64,000 nucleotides of DNA from Pontibacillus salipaludis (GCF_014642405.1 NZ_BMIN01000002.1:1-64000), one strand, 5' to 3'; shown: positions 1-8,488, numbered from the stretch's first letter. Numbers and translations are program-made. The notes: generated by a model not told the origin, from the sequence alone.

Positions 1-81
1 TAAATCTTTATAAGTCGTCATTTCACTCAAATAGCGTACCGCGATGTCTTGTTTCATAGCTGATGTAATAGTATTCACCAT
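1..81 (-). CDS. 5' end of an unidentified protein (runs off the left edge)
   Basis: A minus-strand reading frame begins with ATG at 81 and stays open to the window edge. Its start follows a strong ribosome binding site (AGGAGGTG, about 4-9 bases upstream). The 27 visible residues begin MVNTITSAMKQDIAVRYL and show no signal peptide, membrane segment or recognisable motif. In B. subtilis the genes beyond fabZ on this side are variable, so position does not identify it. I cannot assign a function. The good Shine-Dalgarno sequence is the main reason to believe it is a gene. Confidence 0.4.
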   Translation of the reverse strand, partial: MVNTITSAMKQDIAVRYLSEMTTYKDL

Positions 82-131
82 CGCACCTCCTGTTTTTGAT
101 TATGACCAAAAACAAGGGTCCACTTCATAGT

Positions 132-188
132 GAAGGAGGAGGCTCGACAGCTCGCCCGCGGAAAGCGAGTCGTTCCCCAGCCACCCCA
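132..188. repeat. Half copy of the palindromic GC-rich intergenic element
   Basis: This stretch matches the right half of the elements at 11819-11945 and 33541-33667: GGAGGAGGCTCGACAGCTCG, then CGCGGAAAGCGAGTCG, then the outer arm TTCCCCAGCCACCCC. No complementary left arm is present between 82 and 131, so the copy looks truncated, possibly where the gene at the left edge meets the fabZ terminator. Confidence 0.7.
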
Positions 189-226
189 ACCACTCAACAA
201 GGATAACGGCCCCATCACACTAAAAT

Positions 227-260
227 AAAACGCCCCAGAGTTTACACTCTGGGGCGTTTT
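227..260 (-). terminator. Rho-independent terminator after fabZ
   Basis: A perfect 15-bp stem (227-241 with 246-260, AAAACGCCCCAGAGT) has a 4-nt loop and T-rich flanks on both sides. It lies directly 3' of the fabZ stop and could stop transcription in both directions. Confidence 0.9.
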
Positions 261-264
261 AAGG

Positions 265-702
265 TTAGTCTTCTTTGTCGCCTAGGGCGAACATGATTTC
301 AGCTTCACACACCGTTTCACCTTCGATGGTTTTGGCTGTGGCTTTTCCTTTGCCGATGCTTGCTTTAGCGCGGATGATTTCCACTTCTAAAACGAGCGTG
401 TCTCCTGGGCGGACTTGGCGTTTGAAACGACATTTGTCGATGCCTGTGAAGAATGCAAGGCGACCTTGGTTTTCTTCCTTTTTCAGCATCGCCACTGCGC
501 CCACCTGAGCAAGGGCTTCTACAATCAAAACGCCTGGCATGACGTTATAGCTTGGGAAGTGACCTTGGAAGAAGGGTTCATTTGCTGTTACGTTCTTTTT
601 CCCGACAGCGCGTTTGCCTTCTTCTAGTTCTGTAATCTGATCGACTAGAAGAAAAGGATAGCGGTGCGGGATGATGTCTTTAATTTGTTCGATATCTAGC
701 AT
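265..702 (-). CDS. fabZ: 3-hydroxyacyl-[ACP] dehydratase FabZ
   Basis: FabZ dehydrates 3-hydroxyacyl-ACP to trans-2-enoyl-ACP in cytosolic type II fatty acid synthesis. The 145-residue length is typical. The hot-dog fold signature is visible: [11 protein letters not shown] near residue 13 with the catalytic His, and [16 protein letters not shown] near residue 55 with the catalytic Glu. The start is preceded by AGGAGGC. It is the last gene of a minus-strand group (mbl, flhO, flhP, EpuA gene, fabZ), as in B. subtilis where fabZ (ywpB) follows flhP, and it ends at a strong terminator. Identification is secure. Confidence 0.97.
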   Translation of the reverse strand: MLDIEQIKDIIPHRYPFLLVDQITELEEGKRAVGKKNVTANEPFFQGHFPSYNVMPGVLIVEALAQVGAVAMLKKEENQGRLAFFTGIDKCRFKRQVRPGDTLVLEVEIIRAKASIGKGKATAKTIEGETVCEAEIMFALGDKED

Positions 703-716
703 AGATAGGAAGCCTC

Positions 717-1049
717 CTATTCAGTTTTCGTTACGATATCTATAATATGTTGCCACGTTTCAAGTTTCAAGACGTTTGTTGGAGTTCCGTCTCCAATTAC
801 ACCGTATCCAATCATGGCGCCACCGACTAAAGCAGCTGCACTAATGACCAGAACGACAATAATTCGCAACCAGATTGGAAAGATCCGACGACGATAGCGT
901 TTTTTAGACTTCTTTTCTTTGTCTTGTTTTTTTACTTTATCGGTCTCTTTCGAGGCTTGGCTCTTCGTCGTTTCTTGATTCTGTTGTTGTTTTTGTAGTT
1001 CGCGTCGTTCACCGCGACTGGTTGGCTCTGTTTGTTTCTTTTCTGGCAT
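717..1049 (-). CDS. Small EpuA-domain single-pass membrane protein
   Basis: The protein is about 110 residues: a very hydrophilic, Lys/Gln/Glu-rich N-terminal half, a basic RYRRR patch, one membrane span ([19 protein letters not shown] region) and a short outside tail. This matches the EpuA family (PF11772), which databases often mislabel as an RNA polymerase beta subunit. The start is placed at 1049 because AAGGAG lies 9 bases upstream of that ATG, while the ATG at 1070 has no ribosome binding site. It overlaps no neighbour and lies 14 bp before fabZ. A function in envelope biology is plausible but unproven. Confidence 0.75.
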   Translation of the reverse strand: MPEKKQTEPTSRGERRELQKQQQNQETTKSQASKETDKVKKQDKEKKSKKRYRRRIFPIWLRIIVVLVISAAALVGGAMIGYGVIGDGTPTNVLKLETWQHIIDIVTKTE

Positions 1050-1091
1050 ACCTACAGACTCCTTATCCATTCGTTTGGCGCTACTACGCGT

Positions 1092-1919
1092 TTAACGTAA
1101 CTGGTTCACAAGTCCCATCATTTGGTCGCCCATGGCGATGGAACGACTGTTAAACTGATAAGCGCGTTGCATCGTAAGCATATCTGTCATTTGCTTTGAC
1201 ATGTCTACGTTCGATGTTTCAAGTGCTCCTTGTTTTGTATTAATGTCTTGTGGAGCAACTGCTTGGACGATTTCATTTACTGGTATATCTTCTATTCCCT
1301 CTTGTGGAATACGAAACACATTTTGACCGGCAGCTTCTAATAAACGTGGGCGTTCTGCATTTACAATGGCTAAACGTCCCGCTTCATTTTGCTCACCGTT
1401 TTGGGTAAGGAAAATGGAACCGTCTTTTCGTATCGTCATGTCATCAAACGTATCGTCCATCACAATGGGGCCATCTTCACCAAGAACAGGATTCCCATTT
1501 GACGTTACAAGCATGACTTCACCATCGTTTACTGGAGAAAATGCGAATGAACCGTCACGAGTATAACGGGTCTCCGTTTGGCCGTTAACAGTTACTTGAA
1601 CTTGGAATAGATGCTTCTCATCTTGCAGAGCTACATCTAACGCTCGGCCTGTTTCTTTAATGGAACCTTGAGACAGATCTATATCCGTATGAGCCAGTTT
1701 AGCACCTGAACCCATGCGCAGTCCATCAGGTGTTAAGCGATTCGGGTTTTCACCTTCATCCTCTAAGTTATCGATCTGTTGATAGAGAAGGGAGGCAAAT
1801 TCAGAGTTTCGTGTTTTGTAACCTGGTGTTTCCATATTGGCTAAGTTATTTCCGATTAAATCAAGCTTCTGCTGAAGTTGCCCCATCGTGACAGCCGCTT
1901 GCATTGACGATCTTAGCAT
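1092..1919 (-). CDS. flhP: Flagellar hook-basal body protein FlhP
   Basis: The 275-residue protein belongs to the FlgF/FlgG rod and hook family. It carries the N-terminal rod signature (LDLIGNNLANMETPGYK, about residues 20-36) and ends with the C-terminal coiled region (SNVDMSKQMTDMLTMQRAYQ, then MMGLVNQLR). A distal rod component of the flagellum is the expected role. It lies 14 bp after flhO and has an AGGGGG ribosome binding site. The pair flhO-flhP next to mbl is a conserved Bacillus arrangement, which separates these genes from the main fla/che cluster. Confidence 0.93.
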   Translation of the reverse strand: MLRSSMQAAVTMGQLQQKLDLIGNNLANMETPGYKTRNSEFASLLYQQIDNLEDEGENPNRLTPDGLRMGSGAKLAHTDIDLSQGSIKETGRALDVALQDEKHLFQVQVTVNGQTETRYTRDGSFAFSPVNDGEVMLVTSNGNPVLGEDGPIVMDDTFDDMTIRKDGSIFLTQNGEQNEAGRLAIVNAERPRLLEAAGQNVFRIPQEGIEDIPVNEIVQAVAPQDINTKQGALETSNVDMSKQMTDMLTMQRAYQFNSRSIAMGDQMMGLVNQLR

Positions 1920-1933
1920 TTCTTGAGATCCCC

Positions 1934-2764
1934 CTAACGAACTCTCGCAATTTCATTAACAGCCTTGTCCATACTTTGGTCATAAGCTTTCAGTACTTTT
2001 TGATTCGTTTCGAAAAGACGGTAAGAATTCATCATCTCTACCATTGTTTGAGAGGTATCGACGTTGGACCTCTCCAGGAAGTTTTGTTGAATCGAAAAGG
2101 TAACGCCATCTGCTGCGCGTGCATTTAGAACAGCCTGACCCTCTTCTCCTTCAAATCGGAATAAGTTGCCGCCATCTTTCACCATTTGGTTCACGTCGTC
2201 CGTATATGTAATACCGAGTGGTGTAGCTTGTCCACCCGCTTGTAGCACACCATCTTCAGTAACATTGAAATCCATGCCACCCGTTTGAATACTGTTGCCG
2301 TTAGAATCGAGTACGTAGTTTCCAGACTGAGTGGTTAGGAAGCCTTGTCCATCCACGGTGAAATTCCCGTTCCGAGTGTAGCGCTGTTCGCCGTCTGTGC
2401 CTTGGACGGTAAAGAAAAGCCCTCCTGCCTCATCTGGGAGGTTCCCGTTTACAAGCGCCATGTCGGAAAGGATTCCTGTTTCTCTAATATCGCCCTGAGC
2501 AAAATCCGGAATCTCTTCTTGAACATATACGCCAGTGTTCATACTTCCGATATCCTGGTTCACAGGTAGCTTGAGACCACCGGATTGCGTGGGGATCTCT
2601 TTGCTGCCCATTTTTTGCATTAATAGTTCTGGGAAAGCACGCATCGTTGACTGATCGGCCTTGTACCCAGGTGTTGTCGAGTTGGCTAAATTATTGGAGA
2701 GCGCTTCTTGCTGTCGCTGCTGAGCGAGCATGCCTGAAGCTGCTGAATAGAATCCTCTTAACAC
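1934..2764 (-). CDS. flhO: Flagellar hook-basal body protein FlhO
   Basis: This paralogue of FlhP has 276 residues, the rod signature EALSNNLANSTTPGYK near residue 20, and the C-terminal motif NVDTSQTMVEMMNSYRLFETNQ. It probably forms part of the flagellar rod with FlhP. The start codon is GTG at 2764, placed by GGAGG nine bases upstream. It follows mbl by 21 bp and probably shares its transcript. Confidence 0.93.
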   Translation of the reverse strand: MLRGFYSAASGMLAQQRQQEALSNNLANSTTPGYKADQSTMRAFPELLMQKMGSKEIPTQSGGLKLPVNQDIGSMNTGVYVQEEIPDFAQGDIRETGILSDMALVNGNLPDEAGGLFFTVQGTDGEQRYTRNGNFTVDGQGFLTTQSGNYVLDSNGNSIQTGGMDFNVTEDGVLQAGGQATPLGITYTDDVNQMVKDGGNLFRFEGEEGQAVLNARAADGVTFSIQQNFLERSNVDTSQTMVEMMNSYRLFETNQKVLKAYDQSMDKAVNEIARVR

Positions 2765-2785
2765 GAGACTTGTCCTCCTTTAGGT

Positions 2786-3787
2786 TTAGACAATGTTGTT
2801 TTTCGGTAATTTATCGATGTTCTCAAGCATGATCCCTGTGCCTTTAGCAACACAGTTCATTGGCTCTTCTGCCACAAGAACAGGAACCTTAAGTTCTTCA
2901 GCTAGCAGTTGGTCAAGTCCGTGAAGCAAAGCGCCACCGCCTGTTAGAATAACACCACGATCGATAATATCCGCAGATAGTTCAGGAGGAGTACGTTCTA
3001 GCACTTGTTTAGCTGATTGAACGATGACTGTAACGGATTCTTTCAGTGCTCCCTCGATTTCTTCTGAGTACACCGTAATAGTGCGCGGCAGACCAGAAAC
3101 CATATCACGACCACGAATGTCGATTTGTTCTTTACGAGATCCAGAGAAGACCGTTGCGATATTTACCTTAATATCTTCTGCCGTACGCTCACCAATAAGG
3201 AGCTTGTAGTTTCGCTTGATGTATTGAAGAATCTCATGATCAAATTTATCTCCGGCCATTTTAATAGATGAGGCGGTGACAATGTCGCCCATAGATAGAA
3301 CTGCGATATCCGTGGTCCCACCGCCGATATCTACTACCATATTACCGCTTGGTTGGAAGATGTCCATGCCGGCCCCAATTGCAGCAACTTTCGGCTCTTC
3401 TTCAAGAAGAACGCGCTTTCCGCCGCTCTTTTCAGCCGCTTCTTTAATAGCCTTTTGCTCAACTTTCGTTATGTTCGTCGGGCAGCAAATCAGCATACGA
3501 GGCTTAGACAAGAACCCTCGTACGTTAATCTTATTGATAAAGTGTTTAAGCATTGCTTCTGTTACGTCAAAATCAGCAATAACCCCATCTTTCAACGGGC
3601 GAATTGCTTCTATATTCCCAGGAGTACGTCCCACCATACGACGGGCTTCATCCCCCACTTCTAACACTCTGCCACTGTTGCGATCCATCGCTACAACGGA
3701 TGGTTCATTAAGTACGATACCTTTACCTTTTACGTGTATGAGTACGTTCGCCGTACCCAAGTCTATTCCGATATCTCTTGCAAACAT
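2786..3787 (-). CDS. mbl: MreB-like rod-shape protein Mbl
   Basis: Mbl is a bacterial actin that organises lateral wall synthesis on the inner face of the membrane. The 333-residue length is exact for the family. Visible actin-fold motifs are DIGIDLGTANVLIHVKGKG at the N-terminus (phosphate 1), VVDIGGGTTDIAV (phosphate 2) and ILTGGGALLHGLDQ (adenosine). Its place between spoIIID and flhO is the B. subtilis mbl position rather than the mreBCD locus, which supports the paralogue name. GGAGG lies upstream of the ATG. Confidence 0.97.
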   Translation of the reverse strand: MFARDIGIDLGTANVLIHVKGKGIVLNEPSVVAMDRNSGRVLEVGDEARRMVGRTPGNIEAIRPLKDGVIADFDVTEAMLKHFINKINVRGFLSKPRMLICCPTNITKVEQKAIKEAAEKSGGKRVLLEEEPKVAAIGAGMDIFQPSGNMVVDIGGGTTDIAVLSMGDIVTASSIKMAGDKFDHEILQYIKRNYKLLIGERTAEDIKVNIATVFSGSRKEQIDIRGRDMVSGLPRTITVYSEEIEGALKESVTVIVQSAKQVLERTPPELSADIIDRGVILTGGGALLHGLDQLLAEELKVPVLVAEEPMNCVAKGTGIMLENIDKLPKNNIV

Positions 3788-3936
3788 GAGATATTGATCC
3801 TCCCTGCTCTTCTGATACTTCCGAAAACAGATTTCTTCTAATGATATATTTTATCACAAATTTCCACATTTTTAGTCATAATTAGAGAAAAAAGTTTCCA
3901 TACCAAAAGAAATAGGTCTTTGGGAGGACCACACTT

Positions 3937-4218
3937 TTATCCGGCCGTATTTGCCGGTTCTTCCTGACTTGATTTCGTTTTATACTTCTTCTTTGTTGCT
4001 TCCCCTCCACGAAGGTGACGAATTGCTTTATGATAATCCAAAATCCCCTTTACCTCGCTAGCTAATTCAGGATTAATCTCCGGCAACCGCTCCGTCAAAT
4101 CTTTGTGTACAGTACTCTTTGACACTCCAAATTCCTTCGCAATGACTCGGACGGTTTTCTTCGTCTCCACGATATATTTCCCAATCTTGATTGTTCGCTC
4201 TTTGATGTAATCGTGCAC
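3937..4218 (-). CDS. spoIIID: Sporulation transcriptional regulator SpoIIID
   Basis: SpoIIID is a DNA-binding protein active in the mother cell during sporulation, where it activates and represses sigma-E and sigma-K genes. The helix-turn-helix is visible (VRVIAKEFGVSKSTVHKDLTE) with a basic C-terminal part (RHLRGGEATKKKYK). I start it at GTG 4218, giving 93 residues beginning MHDYIKERTIKIGKYIVE as in B. subtilis; AGGAGG lies 8 bases before that GTG. An upstream ATG at 4266 would add 16 unrelated residues and lacks such a site. Confidence 0.96.
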   Translation of the reverse strand: MHDYIKERTIKIGKYIVETKKTVRVIAKEFGVSKSTVHKDLTERLPEINPELASEVKGILDYHKAIRHLRGGEATKKKYKTKSSQEEPANTAG

Positions 4219-4611
4219 ACCACTCGCCTCCTGATGATTGGATGTCAAAGGTGTGAAATGAGACAAGGCACTAGGTTATAAGTATATGTTTAGTATGCAG
4301 CTTCTAAGATGTAGGCTCTTCTATGTGCGTTAAGATAAACCTCTAAAGACTCTCACCCCAAACCTTTCTATAACTCGGTTTGTAACAGAATATGTTTCAC
4401 AAAAACCCTTTATGCTTAAAACATCACAACGGACAAGGACTTTAGCCACATTTCTTTCACAAATCACCCAAAACCACCCCTTTAAAGCAAAAAAGCGTGT
4501 CTGACACCCTTTAGTGCGGTAATGCAGTGACGGGTGTCTGGCACGCTTTCGCACGCTAATGCAATGATGCGTGCCTGGCACGCTGCTGTTTGTTAACGTG
4601 TTAAAGACAAA
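4219..4611. other. Intergenic region upstream of spoIIID
   Basis: About 390 bp separate the spoIIID start from the terminator of the AimR-like gene. The promoter of spoIIID (sigma-E in B. subtilis) should be here, but I cannot pick a convincing one. The right part holds three 37-bp repeat units. An open frame at 4330-4581 begins inside those repeats, has no ribosome binding site, and is not called as a gene. Confidence 0.6.
4495..4583. repeat. 37-bp-pitch palindromic repeat, 3 units
   Basis: Cores start at 4495 (GCGTGTCTGACACCC), 4532 (GGGTGTCTGGCACGC) and 4569 (GCGTGCCTGGCACGC, a perfect palindrome around one T). They are exactly 37 bp apart with semi-conserved 22-bp spacers. The same family recurs at eight other intergenic sites in this window. 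Confidence 0.9.
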
Positions 4612-4656
4612 ACGAAACCGAACATCGGCTGTGGAAGTGCCGATGTTCGGTTTCGT
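4612..4656 (-). terminator. Terminator after the AimR-like gene
   Basis: An 18-bp perfect stem (4612-4629 with 4639-4656) has a 9-nt loop. It lies 8 bp past the stop of the AimR-like gene and is followed on the minus strand by TTTTGTCTTTAA. It isolates the gene from spoIIID and leaves no room for a co-transcribed downstream peptide gene. Confidence 0.9.
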
Positions 4657-4663
4657 AGTTTGG

Positions 4664-5692
4664 CTATTGTACGATCTCCATATCGAGATTACTCATGGCT
4701 CGAAGTGGGAGTCTGGCGAAGAAGTAATGACTCAGTTCATTGACAAATCTAAAATAGGAATCTAACAATATAGACTTGTCCTCTTTTGCAAGGCCAAGGT
4801 AATAGAGCTGAAAAGGAGTAGGCTCTTGAATACGTTCTAAAATACTGATCGCTTTATCCTTCTCCCCTCGAGCTATGGCCAGATGAGCTATTTCTGAAGA
4901 GTCTAGTGTAGAGATCCCTTCCACTCTTCCGTTTACGGCTGATATGAATGGAATATTATGATTCTCTAATGCAAATTTGAGTGCATGTATATTATAGTGT
5001 TCCGCAACCGCTTGCGCTTCCGCAATATGATAAAACGCGGCGTCATACCCTTCAAAGAGGTAGGTAAGGGAAAGGGATGAATGAATCTTTCCTATTCTCT
5101 CTGGTGAAAGGTCTTCTTGAAGAAGTTTAAAGGCATATTTACGGGCAATGATTAACTCGTTGTTTCTCCAGTGATAACGAAATAACAGATATTTATGACG
5201 TAAATCCAGATAGTCTTTCAAAAGGGAGGGCTCTAATTCACTCAATTTGTCTTTAAAACGATCTATGTATACAGCAAACATACTAAAACGGTGAGAATCA
5301 AAGTAAAGAATCGATTGAATTAAATCTACATAACACTCTTGTTCACCTGTTACCAATACGATTGAGTTTAAATGCTCGAAGGCTTCGGAAACGTTTATTT
5401 TCTGTAGTTTATAATTAAGGTAAACATCATACAACTGCCCCCATGATCGATCCATGATATCCGTAGAATGCTTGTTTTCGTGGATTAACCACTTCAGCTC
5501 AGTAAACAAGTCGTTAACGAATAAAAACTCCATCCCGTGTTGACGCGTTTCGGGAGTTTTCCTTTCCAAACAAATTTCTTTAAGGATATGTAGTGCAGAA
5601 TCTCTACCATGAATCCTATACAACGTATTCTTTAACATATGTAAGGAAATATTTTTTGAAGACAGATCATTTATAATCGCTTTAGCAGTCAC
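4664..5692 (-). CDS. AimR-family (arbitrium receptor-like) regulator
   Basis: AimR proteins are TPR-like helical regulators that bind a short exported peptide and control lysis-lysogeny in SPbeta-group phages. The 342-residue protein resembles them in length, all-helical repeats and especially the C-terminal pattern: LYYLGLAKEDKSILLDSYF followed by ARLPLRAMSNL near the end, and AFEHLNSI / RNNELIIARKYAFKLLQ in the middle. Start is GTG 5692, with GGAGGGG seven bases upstream. The segment before the repeats is only about 28 residues, so the helix-turn-helix seems shortened. There is no adjacent signal-peptide gene of aimP type and no phage gene; the gene lies alone between spoIIID and spoIIQ. 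Family assignment is from remembered sequence patterns. Confidence 0.7.
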   Translation of the reverse strand: MTAKAIINDLSSKNISLHMLKNTLYRIHGRDSALHILKEICLERKTPETRQHGMEFLFVNDLFTELKWLIHENKHSTDIMDRSWGQLYDVYLNYKLQKINVSEAFEHLNSIVLVTGEQECYVDLIQSILYFDSHRFSMFAVYIDRFKDKLSELEPSLLKDYLDLRHKYLLFRYHWRNNELIIARKYAFKLLQEDLSPERIGKIHSSLSLTYLFEGYDAAFYHIAEAQAVAEHYNIHALKFALENHNIPFISAVNGRVEGISTLDSSEIAHLAIARGEKDKAISILERIQEPTPFQLYYLGLAKEDKSILLDSYFRFVNELSHYFFARLPLRAMSNLDMEIVQ

Positions 5693-5851
5693 TGATATAC
5701 CCCTCCATTCTGAACAATTTGCGACACCCACAAACAAGGTCAAACTAAAATTACCAAATTTTCTAATTAATTTATACCCTTTCTACAAAACAAGAACTAA
5801 ATCGACAAAACCTCCATTTCAAACGCCTCTTTACTGCTCTGCAGTAATAGT

Positions 5852-6014
5852 GCGTGCCTGACACCCTTTAGCGCTCTACTGTATCAGTGCGTGTCTGGCA
5901 CCCTTTAGCGCTCTGCTGTATCAGTGCGTGTCTGGCACCCTTTAGTGCTCTGCTGTATCAGCGCGTGTCTGGCACCCTTTAGTGCTCTGCCGTATCAGCG
6001 CGTGCCTGGCACCC
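5852..6014. repeat. 37-bp-pitch palindromic repeat, 5 units
   Basis: Core sequences of GCGTGTCTGGCACCC type start at 5852, 5889, 5926, 5963 and 6000, exactly 37 bp apart, with spacers such as TTTAGTGCTCTGCTGTATCA. The array lies between the spoIIQ terminator and the upstream region of the AimR-like gene. The rest of 5693-6031 is AT-rich; a TATAAA near 5770 could be part of the AimR-like gene promoter, but I see no good -35. Confidence 0.92.
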
Positions 6015-6031
6015 TTTAGTGCTGTAATGCA

Positions 6032-6060
6032 AAAAAACCACCATGTAATGGTGGTTTTTT
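6032..6060 (-). terminator. Rho-independent terminator after spoIIQ
   Basis: A 13-bp stem (AAAAAACCACCAT, 6032-6044, with 6048-6060) has a 3-nt loop and T tracts on both sides. It is placed just after the spoIIQ stop. Confidence 0.93.
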
Positions 6061-6067
6061 GTGTTCT

Positions 6068-7000
6068 TTATGCGTTTGTCATAGAAATTGAGGATTCTTC
6101 GTCGTCTTGGTTTGGTTGTTCTGTTTCAGGTTGTTTGTCTTCGTCAGTGTCAGTGGACTCTCCATCCTCTTCACCTTCAGTACCGTCTTCAGTTTGACCT
6201 GGCTCTTCAACTTGCTCTTGGTCCTCACCTTGGTCTTGGCCTTCGCCTTCTACCTCAGCACCTTCTTCTTGATCCGCTTCAGCATCAGCATCCGTTTGGT
6301 TGCTATCTTTAAGTTTGCTTAGTGGTTGGAAGAAGTAATCTTCTGGGTTAAGAGCTTGGTCGCCGTTGCGTACTTCAAAGTGTACGTGTAGGCCACTTGC
6401 CTGACCTGCTAGACTACGTCCAGATGTTCCAATAACATCGTCTTGATTAACTTTAGCGCCTACTTCTACAAGCACATCACCAAGACTCATGTAACGCGTT
6501 TTAATGTCGTCTTCGTGAGTGATTTCGATGTATTTGCCATATAGCGCATCTTCTTTTACTTCCGTTACAGTTCCAGTTGCAGAAGCTACTACATCAAAAG
6601 ATTCGCCATCTTCTCTTGCAATGTCAATTCCGTTACTTTGGTAAAATTTGTTGTTGAATTGAATGATGGCCTGTTCTTTCTCTTCGCTGCTGCTGTCATG
6701 ATCGTAGAACTTTGTTTTGATGACAGCTTGGTCCTGGTTTAGAACTGGCATATTTAAGTTCTCTTTCAGGTCCATAACCGGTACGGAATTGTCATCCTCG
6801 TAAGAGTACTCAATGCCACCTTCTTGTTGGCCTTCTTCAGGTTGTACGTTATCAACACCTGTGTTCATACTTTGGAAAACAAGTACTCCTGTCAAAATCA
6901 AAGCTGCAGCAACTAGATAAACACTTGGGAAAAACCATTTTTTGCGGAAAACACGCTTCCAATTGTTTTTTGAAACGTTTTTGTTTTCTTCCTCTCTCAT
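6068..7000 (-). CDS. spoIIQ: Stage II sporulation protein SpoIIQ (M23-like)
   Basis: SpoIIQ is made in the forespore and pairs with SpoIIIAH across the two spore membranes during engulfment. Residues 1-22 are basic and cytosolic, 24-44 form one membrane span, about 130-220 are a LytM/M23 domain ending in HVHFE (205-209), and 236-310 are an extremely acidic Glu/Asp/Gln tail. The position of the first zinc His in active M23 enzymes is occupied by Ser122 in SNGID, matching the non-catalytic SpoIIQ class. At 310 residues it is somewhat longer than the B. subtilis protein because of the tail. GAGGTGAT precedes the ATG. Confidence 0.94.
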   Translation of the reverse strand: MREEENKNVSKNNWKRVFRKKWFFPSVYLVAAALILTGVLVFQSMNTGVDNVQPEEGQQEGGIEYSYEDDNSVPVMDLKENLNMPVLNQDQAVIKTKFYDHDSSSEEKEQAIIQFNNKFYQSNGIDIAREDGESFDVVASATGTVTEVKEDALYGKYIEITHEDDIKTRYMSLGDVLVEVGAKVNQDDVIGTSGRSLAGQASGLHVHFEVRNGDQALNPEDYFFQPLSKLKDSNQTDADAEADQEEGAEVEGEGQDQGEDQEQVEEPGQTEDGTEGEEDGESTDTDEDKQPETEQPNQDDEESSISMTNA

Positions 7001-7075
7001 TTCATCATCACCTCAGGAATCATTCTGATCAGAAAGAGGAAGAACTATACATTTTTTATAAAAAATTTTTTAAAC

Positions 7076-7105
7076 TTATTTTTCGACAAACTGAAGATCT
7101 TATAC
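7076..7105 (-). promoter_or_regulatory. Possible sigma-F promoter of spoIIQ
   Basis: On the minus strand GTATA (7101-7105) is followed after 16 bp by GAAAAATAA (7076-7084). This resembles the sigma-F pattern GYATA then GGnnAnAnT, the sigma factor that transcribes spoIIQ in B. subtilis. The missing GG in the -10 makes this a weak call. Confidence 0.35.
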
Positions 7106-7112
7106 GCTTTTT

Positions 7113-8138
7113 TTATTTCGCTGCCATTTTAGGCAAATAAGAATCCACTTCTTCTATGGCTACGCCTTTGTAAAAGTGGGTTACTATCTCTTTATAGGAC
7201 TTACCCTCTTGCGCCATACCGTTCGCTCCGAATTGACTCATGCCTACACCATGGCCATAGCCTTTCGTCGTAAAAACGAAGTGACCATCTTTATGTTCAA
7301 CAGTGAAATCAGAGGATTGAAGATCTAATGATTCCCTGATCTCTCTGCCTGTAAGAGTTTTGTCACCAATCGTTGCTTTTGAAATACGATTACTCTCTGT
7401 TTTCTCAACATTTGCTAAAACAGGCTGGGAAGAATCGATCGTTACGGCTAACAGTTGCTCCATCTGTGCTTCTGAGAACACCTTCTGATCTAAATACTTT
7501 GGCGATGTTTCATCCCACGGACTTGCGACACTCCGTAAATAAGGGATTTCATTTTGCCAGTAATCTTCAGAGTTTTCCGTTTGCCCGTTAGAGGTAGAGA
7601 AGAATGCAGCAAAGATCGGATCTCCTTCAAATGTTAAGATCTCACCCATTGTTTCTCCTACTGCTTGACGAATCTTAGACATCTTCCATTCGTAGTCTCC
7701 TCCCCATACTTGGCGCAGTTCTGCATCATTCTTATAGACCTGATGCTGCACGGTGTCTGTGACGTCCGCACCGCCCTGTAGCTCCTCTCCGCCTTCTACA
7801 AGGTATCGTACAATATAGGTTCGTGCCGCCAGGGCTTGTGCCTTCAATGCTTCAAGTTCAAAGTCTGCTGGCATTTCAGAGGCTACTACACGCGAAACAT
7901 ACAGCTCGAGCGGTACCTCTTCAACTTGATTGGCTTGATCGCGAAGGACTGATACGACGAAAGCCGGGTTCCCCTCCAGATTGTACTCATCTGTTGCTTC
8001 AGTCGACGCCGTTTGGTCTGTGGCTACTTCCATCGGTTCATGTTGGATAAATGGTACGACAATTAACGTCGGGAGTACGAGGATCATAAGAATTAATCCA
8101 CTTATGAATATAAAACTCGGCCCCTTCCACATCTTCAT
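7113..8138 (-). CDS. spoIID: Stage II sporulation protein D, peptidoglycan hydrolase
   Basis: SpoIID is a membrane-anchored lytic transglycosylase that, with SpoIIM and SpoIIP, thins septal peptidoglycan and drives engulfment. The 341 residues comprise an N-terminal membrane anchor (FIFISGLILMILVLPTLIV), then the SpoIID domain. The motif VVASEMPADFELEALKAQA carries the expected catalytic Glu, and the C-terminal GYGHGVGMSQFGA is diagnostic. AAGGGGG precedes the ATG. Its position between spoIIQ and murAA is conserved. Confidence 0.96.
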   Translation of the reverse strand: MKMWKGPSFIFISGLILMILVLPTLIVVPFIQHEPMEVATDQTASTEATDEYNLEGNPAFVVSVLRDQANQVEEVPLELYVSRVVASEMPADFELEALKAQALAARTYIVRYLVEGGEELQGGADVTDTVQHQVYKNDAELRQVWGGDYEWKMSKIRQAVGETMGEILTFEGDPIFAAFFSTSNGQTENSEDYWQNEIPYLRSVASPWDETSPKYLDQKVFSEAQMEQLLAVTIDSSQPVLANVEKTESNRISKATIGDKTLTGREIRESLDLQSSDFTVEHKDGHFVFTTKGYGHGVGMSQFGANGMAQEGKSYKEIVTHFYKGVAIEEVDSYLPKMAAK

Positions 8139-8299
8139 TAAGAAGCCCCCTTTTCTAGTTACTCTACTATCTAATCTATACAGATTTTGCCTTTAGTAGA
8201 ACAACACCTATAAAAAAAGCTACAAGTTTATGTGTTGACTAGAGCTATGGCTGAATATGGTGGAGTGATGAAGGTGTCATGGAAAGATTATTGAGAGGG

Positions 8300-8488
8300 A
8301 CGGCCGAATAGCGTGCGGGTACGGACAGTTTATTGGCGAGCACGGCTGAATTATGTGCAAGTACGGACAGTTTATTGGGCAGCACGGCTGAATTGTGTGT
8401 GAGCACGGCTGAATTGTGTGTGAGCACGGACAGTTTACTGGGGCGCATGGCTGGATTGTGTGCGAGCACGGACAAATAAGGGGGTGCT
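8300..8488. repeat. 21-bp module tandem array
   Basis: Nine consecutive modules start at 8300, 8321, 8342, 8363, 8384, 8405, 8426, 8447 and 8468, exactly 21 bp apart. Two module types mostly alternate: ACGGCTGAATTGTGTGTGAG(C) and ACGGACAGTTTATTGGGCAG(C); the pair 8384/8405 repeats the first type. The array fills the 460-bp space between the murAA terminator and the spoIID start. Frames read through it because 21 is a multiple of three, but none has a ribosome binding site. Confidence 0.92.

Noticed and set aside
4330-4581. Small gene downstream of the AimR-like gene, considered as a possible peptide (aimP) gene
   Set aside because: It begins inside 37-bp repeats, lies beyond a strong terminator, lacks a ribosome binding site and has no signal peptide.
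5852-6014. CRISPR array, suggested by regularly spaced palindromic repeats with 22-bp spacers
   Set aside because: The conserved core is only 15 bp, spacers are short and similar to each other, arrays have at most five units at nine sites, and no cas gene is present.
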